NCBI RefSeq assembly: GCF_000310205.1
Contig: NZ_AMXE01000001.1
Coordinates: 141,606 to 205,605 of the forward strand
Reading direction: 5' to 3'
DNA length: 64,000 nucleotides
DNA from: Thauera linaloolentis 47Lol = DSM 12138
GTDB taxonomy: Bacteria; Pseudomonadota; Gammaproteobacteria; Burkholderiales; Rhodocyclaceae
Positions within the stretch are counted from its first letter, which is position 1, and every line of letters begins with the position of its first letter. A model generated the notes under the pieces. It searched no databases and was not told the DNA's origin. It saw only the letters and a program-made list of their open reading frames with translations. Below, one piece after another: positions 1 through 9,771 of the stretch. A program made the position numbers and the translations under genes.

Positions 1-728
1 TGGATGCGGTCGTCGCCGATGGCGCTCGCCGCGCCCAGCGCTTCCTCGATGTCGCCCTGCTCCAGTATCTGCCGCGCACGGTCGGCGTGGTGGGCCCAGA
101 CGCCGGCCAGGCAGTCGGCCTGCAGTTCGAGCCGCACCGACAGCTGGTTGGCCTCGCGCTCCGACGCGCGCTGGCGCGCCTGCTGCACCTTGCCTGAAAT
201 GCCGAGCAGGTTCTGGACATGATGGCCAACCTCGTGCGCGATCACGTAGGCCTGGGCGAAATCGCCAGGCGCGCCGAAACTCCGGTGCAGATCGTCGAAG
301 AAAGAGAGGTCGAGGTAGACCTTGCCATCCGCCGGGCAATAGAACGGCCCCATCTGCGCCTTTCCGACGCCGCAGGCGCTGCGCGTCGTCCCGGTGTACA
401 GCACGAGGCCCGGCTCCCGGTACTGCTGGCCGGAGGCCCGGAAGATCGGCCCCCAGGTGTCCTCGGTATCGGCCAGCACCATCGACGAAAAACGGGCCAA
501 CTCGTTCTCTGCCTCGGACCGGACCGCCGCCGGCTGCGAAGAGCCGGCGGGCGGCTGCGCGACGGAGGCGGTGTCGAGCACGACGCTCGGGTCGATGCCG
601 AAGTACATCGCCACCAGCGCCAGCACGATGGTGCCGATGCCGATCTTGCCGCGCCCGCCCAGGCTGCGCCCACCCTGGCCTCGCCTGTCTTCGACGTTGC
701 GGCTTTCCCTGCCATTGCGAAAATCCAT
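1..728 (-). CDS. ypfJ: YpfJ-family neutral zinc metallopeptidase (3' end cut by window)
   Basis: Predicted membrane-anchored neutral zinc metallopeptidase of the YpfJ/KPN_01553 family; the physiological substrate is not known. The reading starts MDFRNGRES, has a short basic N-terminus, one hydrophobic segment at about residues 28-45 (IGTIVLALVAMYF), then the conserved metallopeptidase domain. The zinc motif HEVGHH is visible at about 178-198 on the window (HExxH) followed by a conserved ELQADC segment that carries the third ligand region. The start at 728 is preferred over the ATG three bases upstream because GGAGG then lies five bases away. The last third of the gene is missing because the window begins inside it. 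Family assignment is from the motif and overall layout. Confidence 0.85.
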   Translation of the reverse strand, partial: MDFRNGRESRNVEDRRGQGGRSLGGRGKIGIGTIVLALVAMYFGIDPSVVLDTASVAQPPAGSSQPAAVRSEAENELARFSSMVLADTEDTWGPIFRASGQQYREPGLVLYTGTTRSACGVGKAQMGPFYCPADGKVYLDLSFFDDLHRSFGAPGDFAQAYVIAHEVGHHVQNLLGISGKVQQARQRASEREANQLSVRLELQADCLAGVWAHHADRARQILEQGDIEEALGAASAIGDDRI

Positions 729-813
729 CATCTCCTCCCACCTGTTCCTGACGGGATGCTACTCCGCCGACGGACGATGCGGGAGGGGGCGGACGCCGGA
801 CAGCGCCCCTCGC

Positions 814-2220
814 CTAGGCGGCCAAGCCCGCCGCGCTGAGCTTGTCGCAGCGAATCGCCTCGTACTCGTCTTCCCAGAACCACTTTTCCTCGCCGAAGGC
901 GGGCTTCAGGTGGTGCAGCCAGGTGGCTTCTTCGTCGTACTTGGCGAAGAACGGGCGCTGAACCCAATCCGGGTTGCGCCCCTGGATGAAGCGCAGCACG
1001 AAGACCTTTTCGCCGGCCACTTCGGCCACGCCCTGAATCTCGACCTTGCCGGGGCTGGCGCTCATGCTGGGGCCGCGCGCGGTACGCGCGAGACCGGACA
1101 CCTGCTGCATGGCTTCGCGGTAGATTTCCCATGCGCGGGCCAGCGGCACTTCGAAGTAGGCCCGCGCGCCGGTGTCGCGCTCGGCGAACATGTAGTAGGG
1201 CACGATGCCGAGCTTGACCTGCAGCTTCCACATCTTCGCCCATACCGCCGGGTCGTCGTTGATGTGCGCGAGCAGCGGCCCCTGGGCGCGGATCACCGCG
1301 CCGGTGCTGCGGATGCGCTGGATCGCCGCCTGCGCGGCATCGGTGTCGAGTTCCTTCCAGTGGTTGTAGTGCGCCATCAGCGCGACGTGCTTGCCTGCCT
1401 CGACCAGTTGCGTCAGCAGGCAGATGAGGTCGTCGGCGTCCTCGGTTCCCAGGAAGCGGTGCGGCCAGAAAGTCAGGGCCTTGCTGCCGATGCGGATCGT
1501 CTGGATGTGGTCGAATTCGGGTTTGAGCAGGGGCTCGAGATAGTCGCGCAGATGGCGCGTCTTCATCACCATCGGATCGCCGCCGGTAAACAGCAGGTCG
1601 GTCACCTCGGTGTTGCGGCGCAGATAGTCGTGCAGCGTCTTCGCCTCGGAGGCGGAGATGCGCAGTTCCTTGTCGCCGACGAACTGCGCCCAGCGGAAGC
1701 AGAAGGTGCAGTAGCTGTGGCAGGTCTGCCCCTGGCTGGGGAAGAACAGCACGGTCTCGCGGTACTTGTGCTGGATGCCGTCGAGACGTTCGCCGGACTC
1801 GTCGCGCGGCATGTTCATCTCCATCTGGTCGGCGGGATGCGGGTTGAGCTCGTGGCGCACCTCGGCGATGGCCTGATCCAGCTCGGCCTTGTCCGCCCCG
1901 CTGCGCAGCAGGCTGGCAATACGCTCGAAATGTTCCGGCGCGAGCATGCCGCGTTGCGGAAAGGTGAGCTGGAAGATGGGATCGGCGGGAATGTCGCTCC
2001 AGTCGATCAGTTCGTCGATGACATACTGGTTGACGCGGAACGGCAATACCGAGGACACCACCTTCATCTCGAAGCGCTGCTCGGGGGAGAGCCTGCCGAG
2101 TTGCACGATGCGGTCGAGGTCGCGCTGGGTGTATACCTTGAACGGCACCGGCTCGAAAGCCGCCTGGGTCGCCTGTTCGATGCTCCAACTGGCCTTGAGG
2201 GGCTGGACTTGAGCACTCAT
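814..2220 (-). CDS. KamA-family radical SAM protein (lysine 2,3-aminomutase-like)
   Basis: A 468-residue radical SAM, PLP-dependent aminomutase-like enzyme. The [4Fe-4S]/SAM motif CxxxCxxC is C167, C171, C174, followed by FRW, as in lysine 2,3-aminomutases. A GGDP motif for SAM binding is near residue 213. The probable PLP lysine is K392 in an SPGK segment. The protein is longer than EpmB (about 340 residues), so it is not simply the EF-P modification enzyme; it could act on lysine, glutamate or another amino acid, and the substrate cannot be read from sequence. The start at 2220 is chosen because AAGGAG lies seven bases upstream; longer open frames upstream lack such a site. It is monocistronic on minus, with a palindromic candidate operator about 210 bp upstream. 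Confidence 0.85.
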   Translation of the reverse strand: MSAQVQPLKASWSIEQATQAAFEPVPFKVYTQRDLDRIVQLGRLSPEQRFEMKVVSSVLPFRVNQYVIDELIDWSDIPADPIFQLTFPQRGMLAPEHFERIASLLRSGADKAELDQAIAEVRHELNPHPADQMEMNMPRDESGERLDGIQHKYRETVLFFPSQGQTCHSYCTFCFRWAQFVGDKELRISASEAKTLHDYLRRNTEVTDLLFTGGDPMVMKTRHLRDYLEPLLKPEFDHIQTIRIGSKALTFWPHRFLGTEDADDLICLLTQLVEAGKHVALMAHYNHWKELDTDAAQAAIQRIRSTGAVIRAQGPLLAHINDDPAVWAKMWKLQVKLGIVPYYMFAERDTGARAYFEVPLARAWEIYREAMQQVSGLARTARGPSMSASPGKVEIQGVAEVAGEKVFVLRFIQGRNPDWVQRPFFAKYDEEATWLHHLKPAFGEEKWFWEDEYEAIRCDKLSAAGLAA

Positions 2221-2425
2221 CTGTCGTCTCCTTTCGGTCTGGCCTGACGACATGCGGACCACCGCAGATACGGCGCCCACGGCCTTGCGACCGGAGCCGG
2301 TCGGCTCGGGTCGTTCAGTCGTCAGGGAGTCGGGAATCGGTCCGGCGGCGCACGAAAGTGGGGGGGCACCAGGGTCCGGACCGGCATGCGCCCGCTTCGC
2401 GGGCTCGATGGAAGTGGGCGCATGG

Positions 2426-2453
2426 TATTTCACAAAGTATATTTGTGTAAATA
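2426..2453 (-). promoter_or_regulatory. AT-rich palindrome with candidate promoter upstream of the KamA-like gene
   Basis: CACAAA-GTATA-TTTGTG (2431-2447) is an exact 6-bp inverted repeat in an otherwise GC-rich 345-bp spacer. Read on minus, TTTACA and TACCAT spaced about 18 bp flank or overlap it, so it looks like an operator inside a promoter for the KamA-like gene. The cognate regulator is unknown. The remainder of 2221-2510 shows nothing else. Confidence 0.35.
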
Positions 2454-2510
2454 CGAACGTGAGTCGGCCGTTTGGTTCCCCACCCCGGCGCACGAAACGC
2501 GACGGACGAA

Positions 2511-2545
2511 AAAAAACCTCCTGGGACGGGCCCAGGAGGTTTTGT
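2511..2545 (-). terminator. Rho-independent terminator of the TonB-dependent receptor gene
   Basis: A 13-bp perfect stem AAAACCTCCTGGG / CCCAGGAGGTTTT (2513-2525 / 2531-2543) with a 5-nt loop. On minus it is followed by a U tract, placing it just after the receptor stop codon. Confidence 0.9.
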
Positions 2546-2565
2546 TGCCGGCCGTTCGTCCGCGC

Positions 2566-4848
2566 TCAGAACGATGCGGTCAGGCTGGCGAAGAAAGCAC
2601 GGCCATGTTCGTTATAGGTGCGCGCGCCCGCGCCGCGCACCAGAACGTTGCTGGTGCCGCTGTTGAGGCCGCTGCGGTGGATCTTCTTGTCGAACAGATT
2701 GCTGACGCCGACACGCAGCGAGAAGGTCTTGTCGAACTTGTAGCCGGCGTTGAGGCCCACCAGCGAGTAGGCGCCGAGCTTGCCGCCGGAGTCGCTGATC
2801 TCTTCGCCGCGGCGGATGTCGAAGGTGGCCGGCTCCTGCTTGCCGTACCAGGTCACCTGCGCCGACACCGACAGCTTGTCGGTGGCCTGCCAGTCCAGCG
2901 TGGTGTTGACGGTGTACTTGGGGATCACGCTCAAGGGCTGGCCATAGGTCTTGTCCTCGGACTCGATCATGTAGGTCAGGTTGGTGTTCCAATCCAGCGC
3001 GTCGCTCAGCGCGATGAGCAGGTTGCCTTCCACGCCGGACACCACCGCCTCGGGGGTGTTCTCCCATTGCAGGACGTAGGGGTTGCGCGGGCCGGAGGCG
3101 ACCTGCCCGATCGGGGTCACGCCGGCGACGATCTTGTCCTTGTAGTCGTTGTGGAAGTAGGTGGCGCTGGCGCTGAGCCTGCCGCCAGCGTCGTAGGCGA
3201 TGCCGATTTCCTTGTTCACGCTGGTTTCGCTGTCGAGGTCCTCGTTGCCCTGCAGGAAGCAAGGCGCCGCATCCGTACGGCAGCCGATGCCCTGGCTGTA
3301 GAGCAGGTAGTTGGGGTTGGCCTGGTAGAGGTTGGGAGTCTTGTAGGCACGCGCCACGCCGCCCTTGATCGTCCACGCCGGATTCAGCGCATACGAGGCG
3401 GAGATGCCCGGGCTGGCATTGAAGCCGAACTTTTCGTGCTCGTTCAGGCGCAGCGAGGGCGTGAGGATCAGGTCGTCGCTGACGGCGATGTTGCTTTCCA
3501 CGAACACCGCGTAGCTGGTGTACGACATGTCGTTGCGCCCGGTGCGGCCCGCCAGGCTGTCCGGGTCGAGGCTGGCGCCGGTGCTGGGATGGATGAGGAC
3601 GCGGGTGCTGCCCGGATCGTCGAGGGATTCATGGGCGATCTCGCCGCCCACGGTCAGCAACTGGCTGACGCCGAACCATTTCAGCGGCAGGTTGACCTCG
3701 CCGTCCAGCCGGGCTTCCTTGAGATCGGCGCGGTAGCGGCCGGGCTGACCCTGGGCGCCCGATTCGGAGAGGAAAGCGCCTTCCGGGCCGCCGAACAGCC
3801 CTTCCGTGCCCCGCGAATTGCGGGTTTCCGCATACGACAGGCCCACGCGCGAGCTGCCCCAGTCCCAGTTGCCGCGGTGCGTCAGGCCGGCGCTGCTGCG
3901 GTACACCACCGTGGTTTCCTTGCCGTGCAGGTCGGCCACGGAATCGAAGATCGCCGAGCCGCCGGTCTCGTAGCCGTTCATGTTCTGCGTGTCGCCGGAG
4001 TACAGGTCGCTCTTGCGGCTGTAGCCCAGGTCCATTTCGAGCTTCTGGCTGCTGTCGATGTCCAGCGTCAGCAGGCCGTTGATGTACTGGTTGCGGTTGC
4101 CGGTCTTGCCGGCAGCGGCGGGGATGCCGTTCTGCACATGCGAATATCCGGCATTGATGCCCAGCGCGTCGGGCTCGGTCTTGGCATAGCCGCCGTACAG
4201 GCGGAAGCCCAGGCGCTCGCCGAGCGGGCCGGCGAGGTTGAAGGTGGTACGGTAGGTGTCGCCTTCGTCGCCATCCTGCTGGAAGTTGCCGTACAGCGTG
4301 ACCGAGCCGGCGAGCTTGTCGGTGGGGCGCTTGGTGATGATGTTGACCACGCCGCCCATCGCGCCGGAACCATAGCGGGCCGCCGACGGGCCACGCAGGA
4401 TCTCGACCTTCTCGATGGCCTCGGGCGGGACCCAGCCGGTGTCGCCGTCGGTGTCGCGCTCGCCGGTCCAGCCCTGGCGCGAGGCGTTGCGCGAGCGCGC
4501 CGGACGGCCATCGATGAGAACCAGGGTGTTGTCCGGCCCCATGCCGCGCAGGTCGATCTGGCGACGGTTGCCGCGCATGCCGGAGGACGCGCTGCCGGTG
4601 AGATTGACGCCGGGTTCGCGGCGCAGCACTTCGGAAAGATCGGCCGCCGGCGGCTGCTTTTCGATATCTTCGGCGGTGAGGATGGAGACCCCCAGGGAGC
4701 GTTTGGCCTCTTCTTCTGCGGAGGCCGTCACCACGACTTCCTCGAGTTGCTTGGCATTGTCCTGCGCATGGGCAAGCTGCGCGGACAAGGCGCAGACAGC
4801 CAAAGCGATACGGCTCAGGCGCGGCAGACGAATGATGCGGTGCGTCAT
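2566..4848 (-). CDS. FepA/PfeA-like TonB-dependent outer-membrane siderophore receptor
   Basis: A 760-residue outer-membrane receptor that probably imports ferric catecholate-type siderophores with TonB-ExbB-ExbD energy. It has a signal peptide ending near AHAQ, a TonB box region (EEVVVTAS), a plug domain with the typical VLIDGRPA and VEILRGPSAARYGSGAMGG segments, and a C-terminal beta-barrel ending in Phe. The segment YKTPNLYQANPNYLLYS and a nearby Cys pair are characteristic of the FepA/PfeA/IroN branch, hence the substrate class; the exact siderophore is not inferable. The start at 4848 is preferred because it begins a clean signal peptide and AGGGG lies about six bases upstream; an upstream in-frame ATG lies inside the Fur box. 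A Fur-type site sits just upstream, and tonB-exbBD lie at 58928-60978. Confidence 0.93.
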   Translation of the reverse strand: MTHRIIRLPRLSRIALAVCALSAQLAHAQDNAKQLEEVVVTASAEEEAKRSLGVSILTAEDIEKQPPAADLSEVLRREPGVNLTGSASSGMRGNRRQIDLRGMGPDNTLVLIDGRPARSRNASRQGWTGERDTDGDTGWVPPEAIEKVEILRGPSAARYGSGAMGGVVNIITKRPTDKLAGSVTLYGNFQQDGDEGDTYRTTFNLAGPLGERLGFRLYGGYAKTEPDALGINAGYSHVQNGIPAAAGKTGNRNQYINGLLTLDIDSSQKLEMDLGYSRKSDLYSGDTQNMNGYETGGSAIFDSVADLHGKETTVVYRSSAGLTHRGNWDWGSSRVGLSYAETRNSRGTEGLFGGPEGAFLSESGAQGQPGRYRADLKEARLDGEVNLPLKWFGVSQLLTVGGEIAHESLDDPGSTRVLIHPSTGASLDPDSLAGRTGRNDMSYTSYAVFVESNIAVSDDLILTPSLRLNEHEKFGFNASPGISASYALNPAWTIKGGVARAYKTPNLYQANPNYLLYSQGIGCRTDAAPCFLQGNEDLDSETSVNKEIGIAYDAGGRLSASATYFHNDYKDKIVAGVTPIGQVASGPRNPYVLQWENTPEAVVSGVEGNLLIALSDALDWNTNLTYMIESEDKTYGQPLSVIPKYTVNTTLDWQATDKLSVSAQVTWYGKQEPATFDIRRGEEISDSGGKLGAYSLVGLNAGYKFDKTFSLRVGVSNLFDKKIHRSGLNSGTSNVLVRGAGARTYNEHGRAFFASLTASF

Positions 4849-4888
4849 GAAAATCCCCTTCCAATGGTTCTGCGAGAAACCGAAAACT

Positions 4889-4916
4889 ATAATGATACTG
4901 ATACGGATTCTCATTT
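4889..4916 (-). promoter_or_regulatory. Fur-box-like site of the TonB-dependent receptor
   Basis: The segment AATGAGAATCCGTATCAGTATCATT (minus strand) contains overlapping GATAAT/ATTATC-like hexamers as in Fur operators, 40-65 bp upstream of the receptor start. Iron repression is inferred from this and from the receptor family. Confidence 0.7.
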
Positions 4917-4971
4917 ACATAACTAATCCCTCCCGTTGTTGCCAGTCCGCAACATTCATCTGCTACACATG

Positions 4972-5000
4972 AAAAAAACGGGCCTGCTTACGCAGGCCCG
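4972..5000 (-). terminator. Rho-independent terminator after the methylmalonyl-CoA operon
   Basis: Stem CGGGCCTGC / GCAGGCCCG (4979-4987 / 4992-5000), loop TTAC, followed on minus by seven U residues. It ends the mutase-meaB-pccB-pccA transcript. Confidence 0.9.
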
Positions 5001-5072
5001 CCGATCCGACAGGCACCCGGGCTGATGCCCGGATCTCCCTCCCTATCGATCAAAAACGTCGATCGCGCCCGC

Positions 5073-7064
5073 TCATTCGAACTCGATGATGACTTCGTCC
5101 ACCGACAGGCTGGCGCCCGGCTTGGCGACGATCTTCTTGACCTTGCCGTCCTGCTCGGCCTTGAGCAGGTTTTCCATCTTCATCGCCTCGATGACGGCGA
5201 GCTTCTCGCCCGCCTTCACTTCCTGCCCTTCGGCCACGGCGACTTCGCGCAGCAGACCCGGCATCGGCGACAGCAGGAACTTCGACATGTCGGGCGGCAG
5301 CTTCTCGGGCATCAGCGACAGCAGATGCGCGGCGCGCACCGTCATCACCATCGGCTCGACCTGCAGACCGAAGTGCGAGATGCGGTAGCGCAGGCCGCGG
5401 CGTTCGATCTGCAGGCCGATCGGCGCGCCGTTGACGGTGCCGCTGAACAGCAGGTCGCCGAAGGTCCAGTTGGAAACGATGTCGTAGGTCTTGCCTTCGT
5501 GCGTGACGGACAGGCCGCCCTCGATCGGCCGGGTGGTCAGCGGGTAGTGCTTGCCGCCCATGACCACGACCCAGTTCTTGGCGACCTTGCGGCCGTGCCC
5601 GGCGAGCTGGCCGTCGATCTGCACCGCGCGCTCGATGTAGCGCATGCGGGCGAAGGTGGCGACCGCCGCCAGCAGCGCGGGATCGTCGTGCGGCACCATC
5701 GAGGCGTCGAAGCCTTGCGGGTACTCTTCGGCGATGAAGCCGGTGTTGAACTGCCCCGAGCAGAAGCGCGGGTGCTGCAGCAGCGCCGCCTGGAAGGGGA
5801 TGTTGGAGCTGATGCCGCGGATCACGAAGAGGTTCAGCGCGTCGCGCATGCGCTCGATGGCCTGGTTGCGATCCTTGCCGTGCACGATCAGCTTGGCGAT
5901 CATCGAGTCGTAGTACATCGAGATCTCGCCGCCCTCATACACGCCGGTATCGACGCGCACCTGGCCAGGAACCTCCTGCGGCGCCTGGAACTTCACCAGA
6001 CGACCGGTGGAAGGAAGGAAGCCGCGGAACGGATCTTCGGCGTTGATGCGGCATTCCATCGACCAGCCGTCGATCTTCACGTCGGCCTGGCTGAGCGGCA
6101 GCTTCTCGCCGTAGGCCACGCGAATCATCTGCTCGACCAGGTCGAGGCCGGTGATGAGCTCGGTGACCGGGTGCTCCACCTGCAGGCGGGTGTTCATCTC
6201 CAGGAAGTAGAACTCCTTGGTCGCGCCGCTCACCACGAACTCGACCGTACCGGCCGACTCGTAGTTCACCGCACGCGCCAGCGCCACGGCCTGCTCGCCC
6301 ATCGCCTTGCGCATCTCGGGATCGACGAAGGGGCTCGGCGCTTCCTCGATGACCTTCTGGTGACGGCGCTGGATCGAGCAATCGCGTTCGTTCAGATAGA
6401 CGTAGTTGCCGTGCGAATCGCCCAGCACCTGGATCTCGATGTGGCGCGGTTCGAGCACGTACTTCTCGATGAAGACGCGGTCGTCGCCGAAGGCATTGCG
6501 CGCTTCGTTGACGCAGGAGGCGAAGCCTTCATGCGCTTCCTTGTCGTTGAAGGCCACGCGCAGGCCCTTGCCGCCACCGCCGGCGGAGGCCTTGATCATC
6601 ACCGGATAACCGATCTTCTTCGCGATCTCGACGGCCTCGTCGGGACCTGCGATCGCGTCGTTGTAGCCGGGAATGGTGTTCACGCCCGCTTCGATCGCCA
6701 GTTTCTTGGACTCGATCTTGTCGCCCATCTTGGCGACCGAGTAATGCTTCGGGCCGATGAACTTGATGCCTTCCTCTTCCAGGCGGCGCGAGAACTCGGC
6801 GTTCTCCGACAGGAAGCCGTAGCCCGGATGCACCGCTTCAGCGCCGGTCTGCTTGCAGGCAGCGATGATCTTGTCCATCACCAGGTAGGATTCCTTGGAC
6901 GGCGCCGGGCCGATGCACACGGCCTCGTCCGCCATGTCGACGAACAGCGCGTCCTTGTCCGCTTCCGAGTGCACGGCCACGGTGGCGATGCCCATCTTGC
7001 GGGCGGTCTTGATGACCCGGCAGGCGATCTCCCCCCGGTTTGCAATCAGTATTTTCTTGAACAT
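5073..7064 (-). CDS. pccA: Propionyl-CoA carboxylase alpha subunit (biotin carboxylase + biotin carrier)
   Basis: Biotin-dependent acyl-CoA carboxylase alpha chain, 663 residues. The N-terminal biotin carboxylase/ATP-grasp region (about 1-450) starts FKKILIANRGEIACRV and carries the glycine-rich ATP loop SAGGGGKG. A linker/BT region follows, then a C-terminal biotinyl domain with the AMKM site, biotinylated K629. The mutase and pccB in the same operon indicate propionyl-CoA as substrate, giving methylmalonyl-CoA; acyl-chain specificity itself is not read from sequence. It is the last gene of the operon, 22 bp after pccB, with a GAGG site nine bases before the ATG, and a terminator follows. 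A 3-methylcrotonyl or acetyl-CoA role is less likely given the context. Confidence 0.93.
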   Translation of the reverse strand: MFKKILIANRGEIACRVIKTARKMGIATVAVHSEADKDALFVDMADEAVCIGPAPSKESYLVMDKIIAACKQTGAEAVHPGYGFLSENAEFSRRLEEEGIKFIGPKHYSVAKMGDKIESKKLAIEAGVNTIPGYNDAIAGPDEAVEIAKKIGYPVMIKASAGGGGKGLRVAFNDKEAHEGFASCVNEARNAFGDDRVFIEKYVLEPRHIEIQVLGDSHGNYVYLNERDCSIQRRHQKVIEEAPSPFVDPEMRKAMGEQAVALARAVNYESAGTVEFVVSGATKEFYFLEMNTRLQVEHPVTELITGLDLVEQMIRVAYGEKLPLSQADVKIDGWSMECRINAEDPFRGFLPSTGRLVKFQAPQEVPGQVRVDTGVYEGGEISMYYDSMIAKLIVHGKDRNQAIERMRDALNLFVIRGISSNIPFQAALLQHPRFCSGQFNTGFIAEEYPQGFDASMVPHDDPALLAAVATFARMRYIERAVQIDGQLAGHGRKVAKNWVVVMGGKHYPLTTRPIEGGLSVTHEGKTYDIVSNWTFGDLLFSGTVNGAPIGLQIERRGLRYRISHFGLQVEPMVMTVRAAHLLSLMPEKLPPDMSKFLLSPMPGLLREVAVAEGQEVKAGEKLAVIEAMKMENLLKAEQDGKVKKIVAKPGASLSVDEVIIEFE

Positions 7065-7086
7065 TGATGTTTTCCTCGTGCGCAGA

Positions 7087-8619
<1,533 letters not shown>

Positions 8620-8683
8620 TGATGATCTCCTGTCAGATCGTATGGATTGTCCGCCCGCGGCGCGCGCGGACGCTCGATTTACC

Positions 8684-9697
8684 TCAAAGGTGGCCGAGCA
8701 GGCGCAGCGCGGCGACCGAGGGCGTGGTGCTGCCCTCTTCCACCGCGCGCGCCAGCGCCGGCAATTCGTGCCTGACCTGCGGGTGGTTGCGGAAACGGCT
8801 GCGCAGCCCCGAATCGATCAGCTCCCACATCCATGCCATGGCCTGCTGCTGGCGCTTGGCGGCGAACTCGCCCGAAGCCGTCAGCGCCTTGCGGTAGTCC
8901 GTCACCGCATTCCAGAAATCGGCCACGCCCTGCTTGTGCAGCGCCGACAAGGTCAGCACCGGCACTGTCCAGTTCGGGCTGGCCGGGCGCAGCATGTGCA
9001 GCGCGGTCTTGATCTGCGACCTGGCGCGCATCGCCGCGGCGGGATCGATGTCGGCCTTGTTGATGACGATGAGGTCGGCGATCTCCATGATCCCCTTCTT
9101 GATCGCCTGCAGGTCGTCGCCGGCATTAGGCAGTTGCAGCAGGCAGAAGATGTCGGTCATGCCCGCCACCGCGGTCTCGCTCTGGCCGACGCCGACCGTC
9201 TCGACGATGATCACGTCGAAGCCCGCCGCCTCGCACACCAGCATGGATTCGCGCGTCTTCTCGGCCACGCCGCCCAAACTGCAGGCCGAGGGACTGGGGC
9301 GGATGAAGGCCGCGGGGTTCTGGCTGAGCAGCTCCATGCGCGTCTTGTCGCCGAGGATGGAGCCGCCCGTGACCGAGGATGAGGGGTCCACCGCCAGCAC
9401 CGCGACGCGCAGGCCCTGCTCGATCAGATACAGGCCGAGCGCCTCGATGAAGGTCGACTTGCCCACGCCGGGCACGCCCGAGATGCCCACCCGCATCGCG
9501 CCGCCGGTATGCGGCAGCAAGGCTTCGAGCACCTGCTGGGCGCGCGCCTTGTGGTCTTCGCGCTGCGACTCGATCAGCGTGATCGTCTTGGCCAGCGGGC
9601 GCAGCTGACGCGCGATCACGCCCTCGACCAGGGCACGGTCGGCGGCTTCAAGATCGGGCCTCGTTGCGGACAGGGATTCGGACATGTTCATCGGCAT
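8684..9697 (-). CDS. meaB: MeaB/ArgK-type G3E GTPase, methylmalonyl-CoA mutase chaperone
   Basis: GTPase that protects and reactivates methylmalonyl-CoA mutase and gates cobalamin loading (family knowledge). About 337 residues. A Walker A/P-loop GVPGVGKST is near residue 80, the switch segments include [19 protein letters not shown] and ETVGVGQSE, and NKAD is the guanine-specificity motif. Three in-frame Met codons (9697, 9691, 9685) are possible starts and none has a good ribosome-binding site; the longest is given. It follows the mutase by 74 bp, and that gap contains a strong GC-rich hairpin. Its position between mutase and pcc genes matches its role. Confidence 0.93.
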   Translation of the reverse strand: MPMNMSESLSATRPDLEAADRALVEGVIARQLRPLAKTITLIESQREDHKARAQQVLEALLPHTGGAMRVGISGVPGVGKSTFIEALGLYLIEQGLRVAVLAVDPSSSVTGGSILGDKTRMELLSQNPAAFIRPSPSACSLGGVAEKTRESMLVCEAAGFDVIIVETVGVGQSETAVAGMTDIFCLLQLPNAGDDLQAIKKGIMEIADLIVINKADIDPAAAMRARSQIKTALHMLRPASPNWTVPVLTLSALHKQGVADFWNAVTDYRKALTASGEFAAKRQQQAMAWMWELIDSGLRSRFRNHPQVRHELPALARAVEEGSTTPSVAALRLLGHL

Positions 9698-9723
9698 CGG
9701 GACGGCTGTTGCATAAGCTGCGC

Positions 9724-9755
9724 GGCCCCGCGCGGCGGACGAGCCGCGCGGGGCC
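9724..9755 (-). other. Perfect 13-bp GC-rich hairpin between mutase and meaB
   Basis: GGCCCCGCGCGGC / GCCGCGCGGGGCC with a 6-nt loop in the 74-bp intercistronic gap. It has no U tract on either strand, so it is not a classical terminator. A role in mRNA processing, stability or partial attenuation between mutase and meaB is inferred. Confidence 0.6.
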
Positions 9756-9771
9756 GTGAAGGCGCTCCGGC

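Noticed and set aside
394..2247. Long plus-strand open frame of about 617 codons
   Set aside because: It lies antisense to the metallopeptidase and the KamA-like gene, whose motifs and ribosome-binding sites are clear. Its protein is low-complexity and matches no family; high GC keeps the opposite strand open.
2386..4926. Plus-strand frame of about 846 codons over the receptor gene
   Set aside because: Antisense shadow of the TonB-dependent receptor, with no recognisable domain and a start inside the KamA promoter region.
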